Source: an uncultured Lachnospiraceae bacterium
GTDB taxonomy: Bacteria > Bacillota > Clostridia > Lachnospirales > Lachnospiraceae
DNA: 64,000 nt
Direction of reading: 5' to 3'
Assembly: GCA_934309145.1 (NCBI GenBank)
Contig: CAKRCW010000007.1
Span: forward strand, 83,605 to 147,604
The notes below the pieces were generated by a model, which did no database searches, was not told the origin of the DNA, and was given only the letters and a program-made list of their open reading frames with translations. This document shows, piece by piece, positions 38,580 to 48,114 of the stretch (positions within the stretch are counted from its first letter, which is position 1; every line of letters begins with the position of its first letter). The position numbers were made by a program, and so were the translations under genes.

Positions 38580-39421
38580 TTAATTTTCTTGGCTACAACT
38601 ACAAATCTTCCATTAGTTGTATGGTATGCACAGGTTGAAAGAGATATAAGCTTATCACCATATTCCGCTGTTTCACTTATATCATAAGAGGTTAAAGCTT
38701 TACAATTTGACACATAATAATCAAACTGCTCCTTATCATAGGCATCAAAGAACTGATAGTATTTGAAACCATCATAGTCCTTATCATATATCTTACTGTA
38801 AAATGCTGCTATCACCTCATATGTACCATCACCGTAAATTGTATCAAAGGTTACATATCTGTGATTCTCATAATAATCCTTATCTGCATAATCCTCAAGC
38901 TTTCCAAACATCTTACCTGACTGCATATGATGTCCATATATAATTATATTATCACTAGGTGCATTAACATCAGATGAGGTGTCAATAAATAGCGTTCCCG
39001 GATAACTGTACATCTTATCAAAATCTCTGTGAAGATAATACTCTTCATCATCTAAGGACTGCATGACCGGATAATCTATGTCTGTGCCATCTATAGTAAG
39101 CCATCCTATAAAATCATGATTTTTAGCGTAAAGCTCCTTAAATTTCTTCTGCACATCTACACCATCTATCGTAACATATTCTATATTATTTACAGCATCT
39201 GTACCAGAAGCATCAGATAGATCACCATTATCGTGGTTCTCTGATACATTAGAATCATAGTCAATAAGCTTTTTCAAGTCATTAACCTTATCCTCATTTC
39301 TCTTAGTCTGCCAGAAATATGCACCAAGATATATTCCTGAACATACAAATATACATATTAAAACTATCATGCATATATTATATATAATTTTCTTTTTTCG
39401 TTTTTTACTATTATTACTCAT
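38576..39421 (-). CDS. Class B sortase
   Basis: Membrane transpeptidase that fixes surface proteins to the wall. A basic N-terminus and one TM segment (about residues 11-33) precede a sortase domain with the catalytic His in YGHHM, Cys264 in LSTC and Arg272 in NGRFVVVAKK. The extra helix region between the strands (KEQFDYYVSNCK) is typical of class B. Length is 281. No protein with an NPQTN-like signal is in the window, so its substrate is unknown. Confidence 0.92.
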   Translation of the reverse strand: MSNNSKKRKKKIIYNICMIVLICIFVCSGIYLGAYFWQTKRNEDKVNDLKKLIDYDSNVSENHDNGDLSDASGTDAVNNIEYVTIDGVDVQKKFKELYAKNHDFIGWLTIDGTDIDYPVMQSLDDEEYYLHRDFDKMYSYPGTLFIDTSSDVNAPSDNIIIYGHHMQSGKMFGKLEDYADKDYYENHRYVTFDTIYGDGTYEVIAAFYSKIYDKDYDGFKYYQFFDAYDKEQFDYYVSNCKALTSYDISETAEYGDKLISLSTCAYHTTNGRFVVVAKKIN

Positions 39422-39460
39422 AATCCCTCTGACAATATTTATATGAAACGCTCAAATATA

Positions 39461-39508
39461 TTTTTAATAAATAAAGCCTGCATAACTGCAGGCTTTATTT
39501 ATTAAAAA
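39461..39508 (-). terminator. Strong bidirectional terminator after the NUDIX gene
   Basis: A perfect 22-bp inverted repeat (39461-39482 with 39487-39508) with a 4-base loop, flanked by A and T runs on both sides. It overlaps the NUDIX stop codon and separates that gene from the sortase. Confidence 0.9.
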
Positions 39509-39954
39509 TATTTCTTGTTTCCCCACAGATTACTCTGTTTTAAAGCAGTATATTCGGTATACGCCTGTTCAAGAATCTGCTTCTCATTTGGGAATTTAAG
39601 AAGATGATACGCCTCATGATACTTGTAGTAACCTGAGTCCAAAAAATACTCTTCCCGCTGAGGCTTGCTATAATAACTATCAGCCATCATTAGATACCAA
39701 TGAACATCTTTGTTTACCACATCATATGAAGTATTAAATGTATAATTGCTCTTACCAACATACTTGATAATCTGAGCACTTACTCCTGTTTCCTCTTTTA
39801 CTTCACGCAGAGCTGTCTCGTTATGTTGCTCGTCCTTTTCAACAGTTCCTTTTGGCAAAACCCAACCTTCATACTTGTTTTTGTAATTTTTGTAAAGTAA
39901 TAAAATCTTACCTCTAAAGATTACCACACCACCACAGCTTGTTGCTTCAATCAT
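39502..39954 (-). CDS. NUDIX hydrolase
   Basis: Pyrophosphohydrolase of unknown substrate. The complete Nudix box GTVEKDEQHNETALREVKEETGV-type signature (G-x5-E-x7-RE-x2-EE-x-G) is at about residues 40-62. An in-frame ATG 26 codons upstream lies inside the promoter; GGAGGAATT fixes the start at 39952-39954, giving 150 residues. The spacing WVLPKGTVEKDE resembles the Ap4A-hydrolase/MutT-like group. It has its own promoter although it follows the PBP gene closely. Confidence 0.88.
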   Translation of the reverse strand: MIEATSCGGVVIFRGKILLLYKNYKNKYEGWVLPKGTVEKDEQHNETALREVKEETGVSAQIIKYVGKSNYTFNTSYDVVNKDVHWYLMMADSYYSKPQREEYFLDSGYYKYHEAYHLLKFPNEKQILEQAYTEYTALKQSNLWGNKKYF

Positions 39955-40000
39955 CGCAATTCCTCCTGCATAGTATAATAGGTGTGTATTTATCTTTTTA

Positions 40001-40029
40001 ATTATAGCAGATTTTATATTAGTAATCAA
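40001..40029 (-). promoter_or_regulatory. Promoter of the NUDIX gene
   Basis: TTGATT (40024-40029), 17-base spacer, TATAAT (40001-40006) on the minus strand. Its position means the longer NUDIX reading frame cannot be the translated form from this promoter. Confidence 0.6.
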
Positions 40030-40032
40030 CAA

Positions 40033-41532
40033 TTACTGATAATATGCATCAAATATCTGTTTAGCAACCGAAACACCTGACACGCCATTTGCAGTATAAT
40101 TTTCAACTACCACGCTTATAACAATATCAGGATTATCAGGATTAGAAAATCCTACAAACCATGAGTTGCAGTTACCCTGATTATCATACTCTGCTGTACC
40201 AGTCTTACCTGCAACATCATATGATGTCCAACCAAAAGTACCTGATGCAGTACCATAATCACAGACACCTTTCATATATTCTGTAAGAATCTGTGCCTCT
40301 TCACTAGACATAAGAGAACCATATGTCTTGCTTCTGAATTTCTTTACCGTTGCACCATCATCATTCTCTATCGACTGAATTAAGTAAGGCTTCATAAGTA
40401 CACCGCCATTAGCTATAGCTGACACAATAAGTGCATTGTGAAGTGGTGTTATCTGTGTATCGCCCTGACCTATAACAGTCTGAGGAAGTTGATCTGCCTG
40501 ACTGTTGGCATCTATCACGAACTGCGATTTATTATATACTCCGTCATATGGAAGCTCAGAGTTAAATAAAAGCTTATCGGCCGTACTTCTGTAGCTTGCC
40601 AAATCAAGTGTTGTTCCAATATTGGCAAATGACAGGTTGCATGAATATGCAAGAGAGTCAGCAAGCGTCACATTTCCATGAACATTGTCATGGCTGCAAT
40701 GAATTGATACACCTGAAAAAATAGCTGATCCAACACAGTTATATGTATAATTGCCATAATCATTTGGATGCTCTCTTATATATTCAAGCATTGTAACGAG
40801 CTTAAAGGTTGAACCTGGAGCATACATACCCTGTGTAGCACGATTTAAGAGCATACTGCTGTTTGCCCCCTCCTCTGAATCAATATATGCCCACACAGCA
40901 TCCATGTTGTTCAAATCATAATCAGGCTTAGAAACCATGGCAAGAATACGTCCCGTATCAGGCTCCATAACTACTACTGCACCATCACAGCTTCCGAGTG
41001 CATTATATGCAGCCTCCTGCAGCTTATAGTCAACTGTAGTTATAAGGTTGTCACCACGATTCTTCTCCTCCTTAAGCTGGTTATATGTCCTCTCAAAGAT
41101 ATTAATATGACTTCTCAGCATATAGAAGTTGCCCTGAAGCTCAAGCCCTGCCTTACCTCTGTCATCATAGCCTATAAGATGTGAAAACATGCGTCCATAT
41201 GGATATGAACGTGTTGTATTGCCCTCCTCATCAGTACTGCTCGTAGCAATTACAACACCATCGCTGGTTATTATATCTCCTCTTTCAACAACATCTGCAA
41301 ATGAATCCTGTCTTATATTTCTTGAATTTGCAATTACAAGCTCAGCCTTAAACTGCATAAAATATATAACATATGCAACCAGTCCCACGAACAAGGCAAC
41401 CATCATATAGGTCATAACAATAATAGGACGATTCTTAATCCTATTGTTGCGTAACTTTTCTTGCTCTTTTTGGAGGAACTGCTCCTCCGGAGTTAATATT
41501 CTGTTGTCTGATTCTTTCTCTTTCTTTTTCAT
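40033..41532 (-). CDS. Class B penicillin-binding protein, PbpA-like
   Basis: Wall D,D-transpeptidase. One TM segment (about residues 40-62), a short dimerisation region, and a transpeptidase domain with STFK (Ser241), SCN and KTGTAEY. At about 499 residues it is shorter than FtsI and MrdA and lacks PASTA domains; it resembles the PbpA type that is paired with a RodA/FtsW protein in actinobacteria and clostridia. AAGAGG places the start at 41530-41532, overlapping the FtsW-like gene by 92 bases. Confidence 0.9.
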   Translation of the reverse strand: MKKKEKESDNRILTPEEQFLQKEQEKLRNNRIKNRPIIVMTYMMVALFVGLVAYVIYFMQFKAELVIANSRNIRQDSFADVVERGDIITSDGVVIATSSTDEEGNTTRSYPYGRMFSHLIGYDDRGKAGLELQGNFYMLRSHINIFERTYNQLKEEKNRGDNLITTVDYKLQEAAYNALGSCDGAVVVMEPDTGRILAMVSKPDYDLNNMDAVWAYIDSEEGANSSMLLNRATQGMYAPGSTFKLVTMLEYIREHPNDYGNYTYNCVGSAIFSGVSIHCSHDNVHGNVTLADSLAYSCNLSFANIGTTLDLASYRSTADKLLFNSELPYDGVYNKSQFVIDANSQADQLPQTVIGQGDTQITPLHNALIVSAIANGGVLMKPYLIQSIENDDGATVKKFRSKTYGSLMSSEEAQILTEYMKGVCDYGTASGTFGWTSYDVAGKTGTAEYDNQGNCNSWFVGFSNPDNPDIVISVVVENYTANGVSGVSVAKQIFDAYYQ

Positions 41533-42862
41533 TTCTGATAGCCTCTTTATCATTTATTACACAAACACCCTGAACTATTCCAAATATAATCAGCGTACTA
41601 AGTACCGAGCTTACTCCATAGCTTACAAGTGGAAGTGTCACACCTGTTGACGGTATAAACTTTGTAACTCCACCGAGATTAAGAAGTGACTGTATAACAA
41701 ATATAGTTCCAAAACCAAAAGCTACATATTTGTAGAATGGATTCTTACACTTCATTGATACATTTGCAAAGGATATAAATACACTCACAAATACCATTAT
41801 AAGTGCAAGTCCAAATATAACACCTAATTCCTCACATATAGCTGAGAATATAAAGTCGCTTTCACTTACAGGTATTGTGTTAGCCTTACCCATGGTAAGT
41901 CCACTTCCCATATATCCGCCCGTACCCATTGCAAAAAGTGACTGTGAAACCTGATATCCGCCTGTATCAATATATTTAAACGGATCCTTCCATGCCTCAA
42001 CCCTTACTAAAACATGGTTAAATAATGTATCCTTAAACAGTATGTAACCAGCCATTACAGCTCCAACACCGAGTGACATTCCACCTATCAGGAAAACTGG
42101 TCTTGAGGTTGCAAGATAGACCATGCATACATATGTTATATAGAATATGACTGCTGCTCCAAGGTCCTTTTCAGCTACAAGCACAAGCATGAATGCTGCT
42201 GATATTATGGCATTTATCATAAGATCCTTAAATGTGTCCATCTTTACAAGCATACTTGCCACAAAGAACACAAACAATATCTTTACAAATTCCATAGGCT
42301 GAAGTGAGAATGTTCCTATATGAATCCAGTTTCTCGAACCGTACTTATCAATTCCAAGTCCTGGAATAAATACGGTAAGCAGGAACAGAATTCCAAATAC
42401 ACCGTAGAACACGCCCAAATCCTTAAGCTTTTTCCATTTTGTCATAATATACGGTATAAAGGCTGTTATAAAAAGTCCCGCTGTTGCCATAATAAACTGC
42501 TTTACAGCAAGTGAAAAATTAAGTCTTGTAAGTATTGTATAACCGATAAGAAGCAAAAATGCTGAGTTATTGGTTAGCAGTCTTGACGAGCCTTTGTATA
42601 TGGAATGATAAATAATCATATAAAATACAGCTACAAATATCTGCACTCCATAAAAGATAAGTATCTTAACCGACTGAAGTCTCAGATACATGGTAAGGTA
42701 GCACAGAAAATGTATTATAAATACATAAAATATCTGCTTATTCAGTTTTTTCTTCTTGCTCTCCTCGTCCTTAGAGGACATAACAGAAAAGCATTTTATA
42801 GTGTACAGCACCATAAATAATATTATAAGGTACTTAGACACCTCACATATAATATTAATCAT
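41441..42862 (-). CDS. FtsW/RodA/SpoVE-family glycosyltransferase
   Basis: Second SEDS polymerase of the window. About ten TM helices; conserved blocks include GIDKYGSRNWIHIG, LQPMEFVKI, AEKDLGAAVIF and the SESDFIFSAICEELG loop. Length is 473 with a charged C-terminal tail. It is paired with the PbpA-like gene, so the two probably form a glycosyltransferase-transpeptidase unit. Neighbours zapA and ruvAB do not decide between division and sporulation; FtsW, RodA and SpoVE cannot be separated by eye. Confidence 0.92.
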   Translation of the reverse strand: MINIICEVSKYLIILFMVLYTIKCFSVMSSKDEESKKKKLNKQIFYVFIIHFLCYLTMYLRLQSVKILIFYGVQIFVAVFYMIIYHSIYKGSSRLLTNNSAFLLLIGYTILTRLNFSLAVKQFIMATAGLFITAFIPYIMTKWKKLKDLGVFYGVFGILFLLTVFIPGLGIDKYGSRNWIHIGTFSLQPMEFVKILFVFFVASMLVKMDTFKDLMINAIISAAFMLVLVAEKDLGAAVIFYITYVCMVYLATSRPVFLIGGMSLGVGAVMAGYILFKDTLFNHVLVRVEAWKDPFKYIDTGGYQVSQSLFAMGTGGYMGSGLTMGKANTIPVSESDFIFSAICEELGVIFGLALIMVFVSVFISFANVSMKCKNPFYKYVAFGFGTIFVIQSLLNLGGVTKFIPSTGVTLPLVSYGVSSVLSTLIIFGIVQGVCVINDKEAIRNEKERERIRQQNINSGGAVPPKRARKVTQQ

Positions 42863-45279
42863 TACTCTACTCCCCTAAAACAATGTCCGGTTGTGAACAT
42901 CTTATCTGAATTTTGTTTCTTAATTGTATCATGCACTATATGAGCTCCTATAAGCTCCATAATATCACCCGCAGCCTTTTCATCCTCAACTGTAAATGAA
43001 ACGCCAATATAATCAGGATTTATATATTTATACATATCCTCAGTCTTATAAATCATACTAAATGGAATACCATTATATATGACATTACAGCATTCGTCAC
43101 ATACTGACTTGCACAGGAATTTGTTCGACTTATCATCTGTGATACTGACTACCTCATAGTCATGATTGCAGCCATATTTGTTTCTTCTCACGCACTGTGC
43201 AGACAACATAACCTGCTGATATCCATATATATTAAATTCACTTAAGCCGACATTAAGGTCTTGCATTTCCTTAAGTGTAAGCTCTTTTGGAAGCTCAAAG
43301 GTTATGCCAGGGCAATTATCAGCAATAAAACCTCTTGCGAGATTATTATAGCCATACATGGATGCCGCACATATACAGCTAAGCTTCTCATACAGCTTAT
43401 ATTTGACAACAATTGCAAGTGCATCTATATTCCTTATATATATACCATCAATCCCATCATTTGGCAAATATTCATCTATAGAAAACCTGCTTTCAATAAT
43501 ATATGGCATATTAAGATAAATTTTAATGCCTTTATTTCTTATATCGGATATATGAGTGTCCTTTATCTGGTCATATAATATTTTGTCCATATATATGGCA
43601 GCCACATAATCATACTTAATAACCTCAGACAGTTGATTTATCGTTGTTACATGAACATTAATGTATGGTCTGTCTTTGCCATCTCTCATACATTCCGGCT
43701 TATCTGATAAAGCTCCGGCTTCACCTGACATATCACTATAAGCCTTATCCACAAAAGTACGTCTGTACATTGAAGCCACAGCCTTCTCAAGCTCTGATAT
43801 AGCTGCACGTCTAAGTTTTTTTACTCCTCCGGCAGGTATAAAAGCACCTTCAGATATGTCAGCCTCAAGCTTATCCATGATATAATCCGTTGTTCCAAGC
43901 TGGCTTATCTTTGCTATCACAGACTCATGCCTTGTACCCTCTTTTTCGGCTTTGCCTATCTCATCACCATAAACAGTTACCTCATTTTCAAAGCCAATAC
44001 CATGTATTCTAAGACTTAAACTTGATGTCTCACCTATATGAGCTTTATATGCACCACTTATATGAAGCTTTGAATAGTTGTCAGGTGATGATAGTATATT
44101 ATCTTCAATATCATCAATTATTTTCTTACATCTTGTACGGTATATATCCTTATTAAGGGCTATCTGGCGTGTCTTAGGTGCTGCAACATACACCGTACTT
44201 TCCTTTACGGCAGAGGATGCTACAGTTACATCTATAGTTGATTTATCCTTCAAAAGTACCTCTATAACATCTCCCTGATACAAATCATTGCATAAGCTTA
44301 TTTTAATCCGGCCATCCTTTACACCGACCGCCTTACCTATCAGAACTCCTTGATTGTTAGGTCTGTTTCTGGATATCATATCATCCTGTAAACTACTTGG
44401 CTTTTCAAAATAAAAATATCCATCAGAAAATCCACCCCGGTTAAATATATTGGCAAGCCTCTCCTTCATCGCCCCTGCCTTCTTAACGTCATACCTGCCC
44501 TGAAGATAATCATCTCTCATCTCTTTATACGCATCCACAGCAGAAGCCACATAATATTCATTCTTCATACGTCCCTCTATCTTAAGGGAATCTATTCCTG
44601 CCTCTATTATATCCGGCAAATGCGAGATTGCACACATATCCTTCATCGATAAAATATAGCTGTCATCATAGCATTTTCTACATGGCTGTGCACATCTGCC
44701 CCTGTTGCCGCTTCTCTCACCAGCAACAGAGCTTAAAAGACATTGTCCACTGTATGAATAACACATAGCCCCATGAACAAACGTCTCTACTTCAATATCA
44801 ACATTCTCCTTGATTGCCCTTATCTCTTCTAAAGTCATCTCCCTTGCTGTGACAACTCTTGTGGCTCCATGTTTTTTCATGAGCTCTGCACCATATACTG
44901 AATTAATATTCATCTGTGTGCTGCAATGTATATTCATATCCGGGAAAATGTGTTTGATAAGACTAAAAGCTCCCAAATCCTGTACAATAACTGCATCAAT
45001 ACCAGCCTCATAATAAGGCAGCAGGTAGTTTTTCAGCTCTTTAATTTCTGTATTCTTAAATAATGTGTTTACAGTTAGATATAACTTAACGCCATGAAGA
45101 TGTGCATAATCGATTGCTTTGACTATAGAATCTGTATCAAGGTTACCTGCATAGGCCCTTGCACCGAAACGGCTGCCACCTATATAACAGGCATCTGCAC
45201 CTGCCTTTACAGCGGCAACCAAAATATCATATGACCCACAAGGTGCGAGTATTTCCGGAGTATTAAATCTACGAATCAT
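42862..45279 (-). CDS. U32-family peptidase (RlhA/YhbU-like) with DUF3656
   Basis: TIM-barrel U32 protein; members with the cysteine set RCAQPCRKCY (about residues 190-205) are linked to tRNA or rRNA hydroxylation (RlhA, TrhP) rather than proven proteolysis. The N-terminal EILAPCGSYDILVAAVKAGADACYIGG-type start and MCYSYSGQC are present. Residues about 380-510 match the DUF3656 insert, and the C-terminus resembles a second U32 half with four cysteines. Length is 805. It overlaps zapA by 11 bases, a common Lachnospiraceae arrangement. Confidence 0.9.
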   Translation of the reverse strand: MIRRFNTPEILAPCGSYDILVAAVKAGADACYIGGSRFGARAYAGNLDTDSIVKAIDYAHLHGVKLYLTVNTLFKNTEIKELKNYLLPYYEAGIDAVIVQDLGAFSLIKHIFPDMNIHCSTQMNINSVYGAELMKKHGATRVVTAREMTLEEIRAIKENVDIEVETFVHGAMCYSYSGQCLLSSVAGERSGNRGRCAQPCRKCYDDSYILSMKDMCAISHLPDIIEAGIDSLKIEGRMKNEYYVASAVDAYKEMRDDYLQGRYDVKKAGAMKERLANIFNRGGFSDGYFYFEKPSSLQDDMISRNRPNNQGVLIGKAVGVKDGRIKISLCNDLYQGDVIEVLLKDKSTIDVTVASSAVKESTVYVAAPKTRQIALNKDIYRTRCKKIIDDIEDNILSSPDNYSKLHISGAYKAHIGETSSLSLRIHGIGFENEVTVYGDEIGKAEKEGTRHESVIAKISQLGTTDYIMDKLEADISEGAFIPAGGVKKLRRAAISELEKAVASMYRRTFVDKAYSDMSGEAGALSDKPECMRDGKDRPYINVHVTTINQLSEVIKYDYVAAIYMDKILYDQIKDTHISDIRNKGIKIYLNMPYIIESRFSIDEYLPNDGIDGIYIRNIDALAIVVKYKLYEKLSCICAASMYGYNNLARGFIADNCPGITFELPKELTLKEMQDLNVGLSEFNIYGYQQVMLSAQCVRRNKYGCNHDYEVVSITDDKSNKFLCKSVCDECCNVIYNGIPFSMIYKTEDMYKYINPDYIGVSFTVEDEKAAGDIMELIGAHIVHDTIKKQNSDKMFTTGHCFRGVE

Positions 45280-45676
45280 TTCTACCCTTTTCAGCTTCTA
45301 ATTGAATTATCTTTCTCTGAAGTGCATTAATCTGTTCCTTGTATTCCTCAACCATTCTCATAGCTGATTCCTGCTTAATCTGAGATTCAATAACCTCATG
45401 TCGAAGGTCATAAAGCTGCTGCTCCTTGCTGCTGTCCTCTGAAACCATACTATCAGCCTTTGACTTAGCCTTGAAGTAATCATCAGCAATATTTAATGCA
45501 AGCAAAACGCCCTGATACTCTGTGTTCATTCTTCTATACTGATCTGAGGTTTTACATTCTGCAATCTTACCATTAATATAGGTTGCGACATTCTGAAGAT
45601 AATCCTCTCCCTCGTAACCACTCAAAGTATATACTTTACCATTAATAACTACAGGTATATCAACTTTATTAGCCAT
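45269..45676 (-). CDS. zapA: Cell division protein ZapA
   Basis: FtsZ-ring-associated protein that bundles FtsZ filaments. Its N-terminal ZapA domain has VVINGKVYTLSGYEGEDYLQNVA-like conservation, followed by a long C-terminal coiled coil (about residues 75-133). Length is about 135. An ATG two codons upstream is possible; AAAGGAG spacing favours 45674-45676. It lies between ruvB and the U32 gene. Confidence 0.92.
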   Translation of the reverse strand: MANKVDIPVVINGKVYTLSGYEGEDYLQNVATYINGKIAECKTSDQYRRMNTEYQGVLLALNIADDYFKAKSKADSMVSEDSSKEQQLYDLRHEVIESQIKQESAMRMVEEYKEQINALQRKIIQLEAEKGRNDS

Positions 45677-45693
45677 GTCCATTCTCCTTTATC

Positions 45694-46698
45694 TTAATCG
45701 TGTTCTATCATATCCTCTAATCCGAAATGCTTATAACAGCTCTCTGTTACAATTCTACCACGAGGTGTCCTGTTTATAAAGCCATTTTTTATTAAATATG
45801 GCTCATATACATCCTCAAGTGTTCCAGCATCCTCACCTATTGCAGCCGCAAGTGTATCAAGCCCAACAGGTCCGCCACTAAACTTATATATCATAGTCTC
45901 CAATATATTTCTGTCTGTATTGTCAAGTCCCATAGAGTCTACCTCAAGTCTGTCAAGTGCCGTGCTTGCCGTGTCATAATCTATAACACCATCATGCTCA
46001 ATCTCAGCAAAATCTCTAACACGCTTTAATAAGCGATTGGCAAGTCTTGGCGTTCCTCTTGAACGCTTTGCGATTTCTAACGCTCCCTCATCATCTATGC
46101 TTACACCAAGCACCGATGCAGACCTTACTATAATCTGCATAAGCTCCATCACATTGTAAAACTCGAGTCTGTTCACAACACCAAAACGGTCTCTTAATGG
46201 TGCAGTGAGCATACCTGCCCTGGTAGTTGCACCTACCAAGGTAAACTTAGGTAAATCAAGTCTTATAGACCTTGCACCTGCCCCCTTGCCGATTACGATA
46301 TCTATCGCAAAATCCTCCATAGCCGGATAGAGAACCTCCTCCACCTGCTTATTCAATCTGTGTATCTCATCAATAAATAACACATCATTCTCAGACAGGT
46401 TGTTAAGTATAGCTGCAAGCTCACCAGGCTTTTCTATGGCTGGTCCTGAAGTTATTTTAAGATTAACGCCCATCTCCTCAGCAACTATAGCTGCAAGCGT
46501 TGTTTTACCAAGCCCTGGAGGTCCATACAAAAGCACATGATCAAGCGGCTCATGTCTTTTCTTGGCAGCCTCTATAAAAACCTTAAGATTCTTTTTAGCT
46601 TTCTCCTGACCTATATATTCTGATAAGGCTCTCGGTCTTAAGCTTTGTTCAATTTTATCTTCCTCCGGAATTATATCCGTGCTGATAATACGTTCCAT
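45694..46698 (-). CDS. ruvB: Holliday junction branch-migration helicase RuvB
   Basis: Hexameric AAA+ motor driving branch migration with RuvA. Walker [10 protein letters not shown], Walker B DEIHRL, sensor 1 GATTRAG, the arginine finger in PLRDRFG, and a C-terminal winged helix with TPRGR. Length 334 is standard. It follows ruvA by 16 bases. Junctions would be cut by RecU, also in this window, in place of RuvC. Confidence 0.98.
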   Translation of the reverse strand: MERIISTDIIPEEDKIEQSLRPRALSEYIGQEKAKKNLKVFIEAAKKRHEPLDHVLLYGPPGLGKTTLAAIVAEEMGVNLKITSGPAIEKPGELAAILNNLSENDVLFIDEIHRLNKQVEEVLYPAMEDFAIDIVIGKGAGARSIRLDLPKFTLVGATTRAGMLTAPLRDRFGVVNRLEFYNVMELMQIIVRSASVLGVSIDDEGALEIAKRSRGTPRLANRLLKRVRDFAEIEHDGVIDYDTASTALDRLEVDSMGLDNTDRNILETMIYKFSGGPVGLDTLAAAIGEDAGTLEDVYEPYLIKNGFINRTPRGRIVTESCYKHFGLEDMIEHD

Positions 46699-46714
46699 TA
46701 ACTATTCATCTTTC

Positions 46715-47314
46715 TTACACGATTTTCTTAAGTGCCGCAGACAGGAGCTGTTCTACTGTCATACCCTCACTATTTTCCACCTTTTTGATTGCCTTTAAAG
46801 CTTCAACATTACTATATCCTAAGCTTGTCAAAGCCATTGCAGTCTCCGATATAATATCATTACCTGAGGATTCTGGCAAGTCATTCGAGTTACCCAAATT
46901 ACCGATTACATCTTCTAACTTGAATTTATCTCTCAAATCCATAATAACCCTCTGAGCAGTCTTAGGACCTACACCATTTGCCTTGGCAATAGCCTTATAG
47001 TCATCAGACAATATTGCAATACGAAGCTCATCTATTGTCAAAACCGACATAATAGCCAAAGCTCCCTTAGGACCTATTCCACTTACTGATATAAGATACT
47101 TAAATACCTGTATATCATCTCTGTTAAGGAATCCGAACACGGTAATGCCATCCTCCCTCACATGCATATATGTATATATAGTATATGTCTCGTGAAGTAT
47201 GACATGGTTAGTTACAAATGCACTTGTCATAATCTGATAACCTATACCATTGTTTTCTAAGACAAGCATATCCTCGGTGATATACTCTACTGTTCCTTTT
47301 ATATAATCAAACAT
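46715..47314 (-). CDS. ruvA: Holliday junction-binding protein RuvA
   Basis: Tetrameric junction-binding subunit. N-terminal OB fold (MFDYIKGTVEYI, GIGYQI), two helix-hairpin-helix motifs (VSGIGPKGALAIMS and ANGVGPKTAQRVIMDL) and the flexible C-terminal domain that contacts RuvB (about residues 155-199). Length 199 is normal. Its ribosome-binding site directly follows the divIVA terminator, so it relies on readthrough or an undetected promoter. Confidence 0.97.
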   Translation of the reverse strand: MFDYIKGTVEYITEDMLVLENNGIGYQIMTSAFVTNHVILHETYTIYTYMHVREDGITVFGFLNRDDIQVFKYLISVSGIGPKGALAIMSVLTIDELRIAILSDDYKAIAKANGVGPKTAQRVIMDLRDKFKLEDVIGNLGNSNDLPESSGNDIISETAMALTSLGYSNVEALKAIKKVENSEGMTVEQLLSAALKKIV

Positions 47315-47324
47315 ATTTTTCCCC

Positions 47325-47355
47325 TAAAAAAGAGTGCTGCCATCGGCAACACTCT
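47325..47355 (-). terminator. Rho-independent terminator after divIVA
   Basis: An 11-bp stem with one mismatch (47331-47341 with 47345-47355) followed by TTTTTT on the minus strand, only about ten bases before the ruvA start codon. Confidence 0.85.
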
Positions 47356-47368
47356 ATGTAGTAAAATC

Positions 47369-47968
47369 TTATAAAAACTCGAAGTCTGCGTCTTCCTCTT
47401 CCTCGCCATCACCAATCATCATTCGGTCAGGCTTTCTCGCATCCTCAATCTCACCTACGAAAATCTCATCGTCATCATCGGATGCCACATTAGTTGTTGC
47501 TGAACTCTCTTCCTTTTTAAAGAATTTCGATGATGCACTCTCCTTAGGCTCGTCCTTCTTAACTTCTTCCTTAACAGGCTCTTCAACCTTAACCTCTACC
47601 TTAGGTTCTGATGTGCTCTCAATCTCACTGCTCTTAGCCTTTGCTTTAGCAATAATCTGAGCAGCAGCCTCCTCGGCGTTCTTGATAATCTCATCAGCCT
47701 TCTTCTTAGCCTCTGCTGAACCCTCATCATCATATGATGAAACATTCTCCATCTTCTGAACCTTATTCTCAAGATCAAACATCTTTAATCTGTTCTCCTG
47801 AAGTGAAGCATTAAGCTTCTCAAGGTTGCTTGATAATTCTGCGTTCTCCTTAAACAGTTCATCATATGCTCTATAAACTGAATCTACAAATCCATCAACT
47901 TCTATAGGTTTATAACCAAATAAGCCTTTTTTGAATTTCTGTGTCTTTATATCTAGTGGTTGTATCAT
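47369..47968 (-). CDS. divIVA: DivIVA-domain protein
   Basis: Coiled-coil polar scaffold that marks curved membrane at poles and septa. The N-terminal lipid-binding domain (IKTQKFKKGLFGYKPIEVDGFV, about residues 7-28) is followed by coiled coils (about 30-110) and an acidic, charged tail. Length is 199. Because MinE appears to be missing from the min locus, this DivIVA is a plausible topology factor for MinCD, as in Bacillus, though the MinJ link is not visible. Confidence 0.92.
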   Translation of the reverse strand: MIQPLDIKTQKFKKGLFGYKPIEVDGFVDSVYRAYDELFKENAELSSNLEKLNASLQENRLKMFDLENKVQKMENVSSYDDEGSAEAKKKADEIIKNAEEAAAQIIAKAKAKSSEIESTSEPKVEVKVEEPVKEEVKKDEPKESASSKFFKKEESSATTNVASDDDDEIFVGEIEDARKPDRMMIGDGEEEEDADFEFL

Positions 47969-48003
47969 GCAAATCTCCTCCGTGCCTTAATTTCATATCT
48001 AAA

Positions 48004-48031
48004 ATTATATCATAATAACCAAAAAAAACAA
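48004..48031 (-). promoter_or_regulatory. Promoter of divIVA
   Basis: TTGTTT (48026-48031), 16-base spacer, extended -10 TGATATAAT with TATAAT at 48004-48009 on the minus strand. Confidence 0.6.
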
Positions 48032-48114
48032 GCATTTATTTAATTTTATAGCAAAAGGCTACAATATTGTGATACAATAACCATGTTACATGACATTTTA
48101 GCAGGAGGATATTT

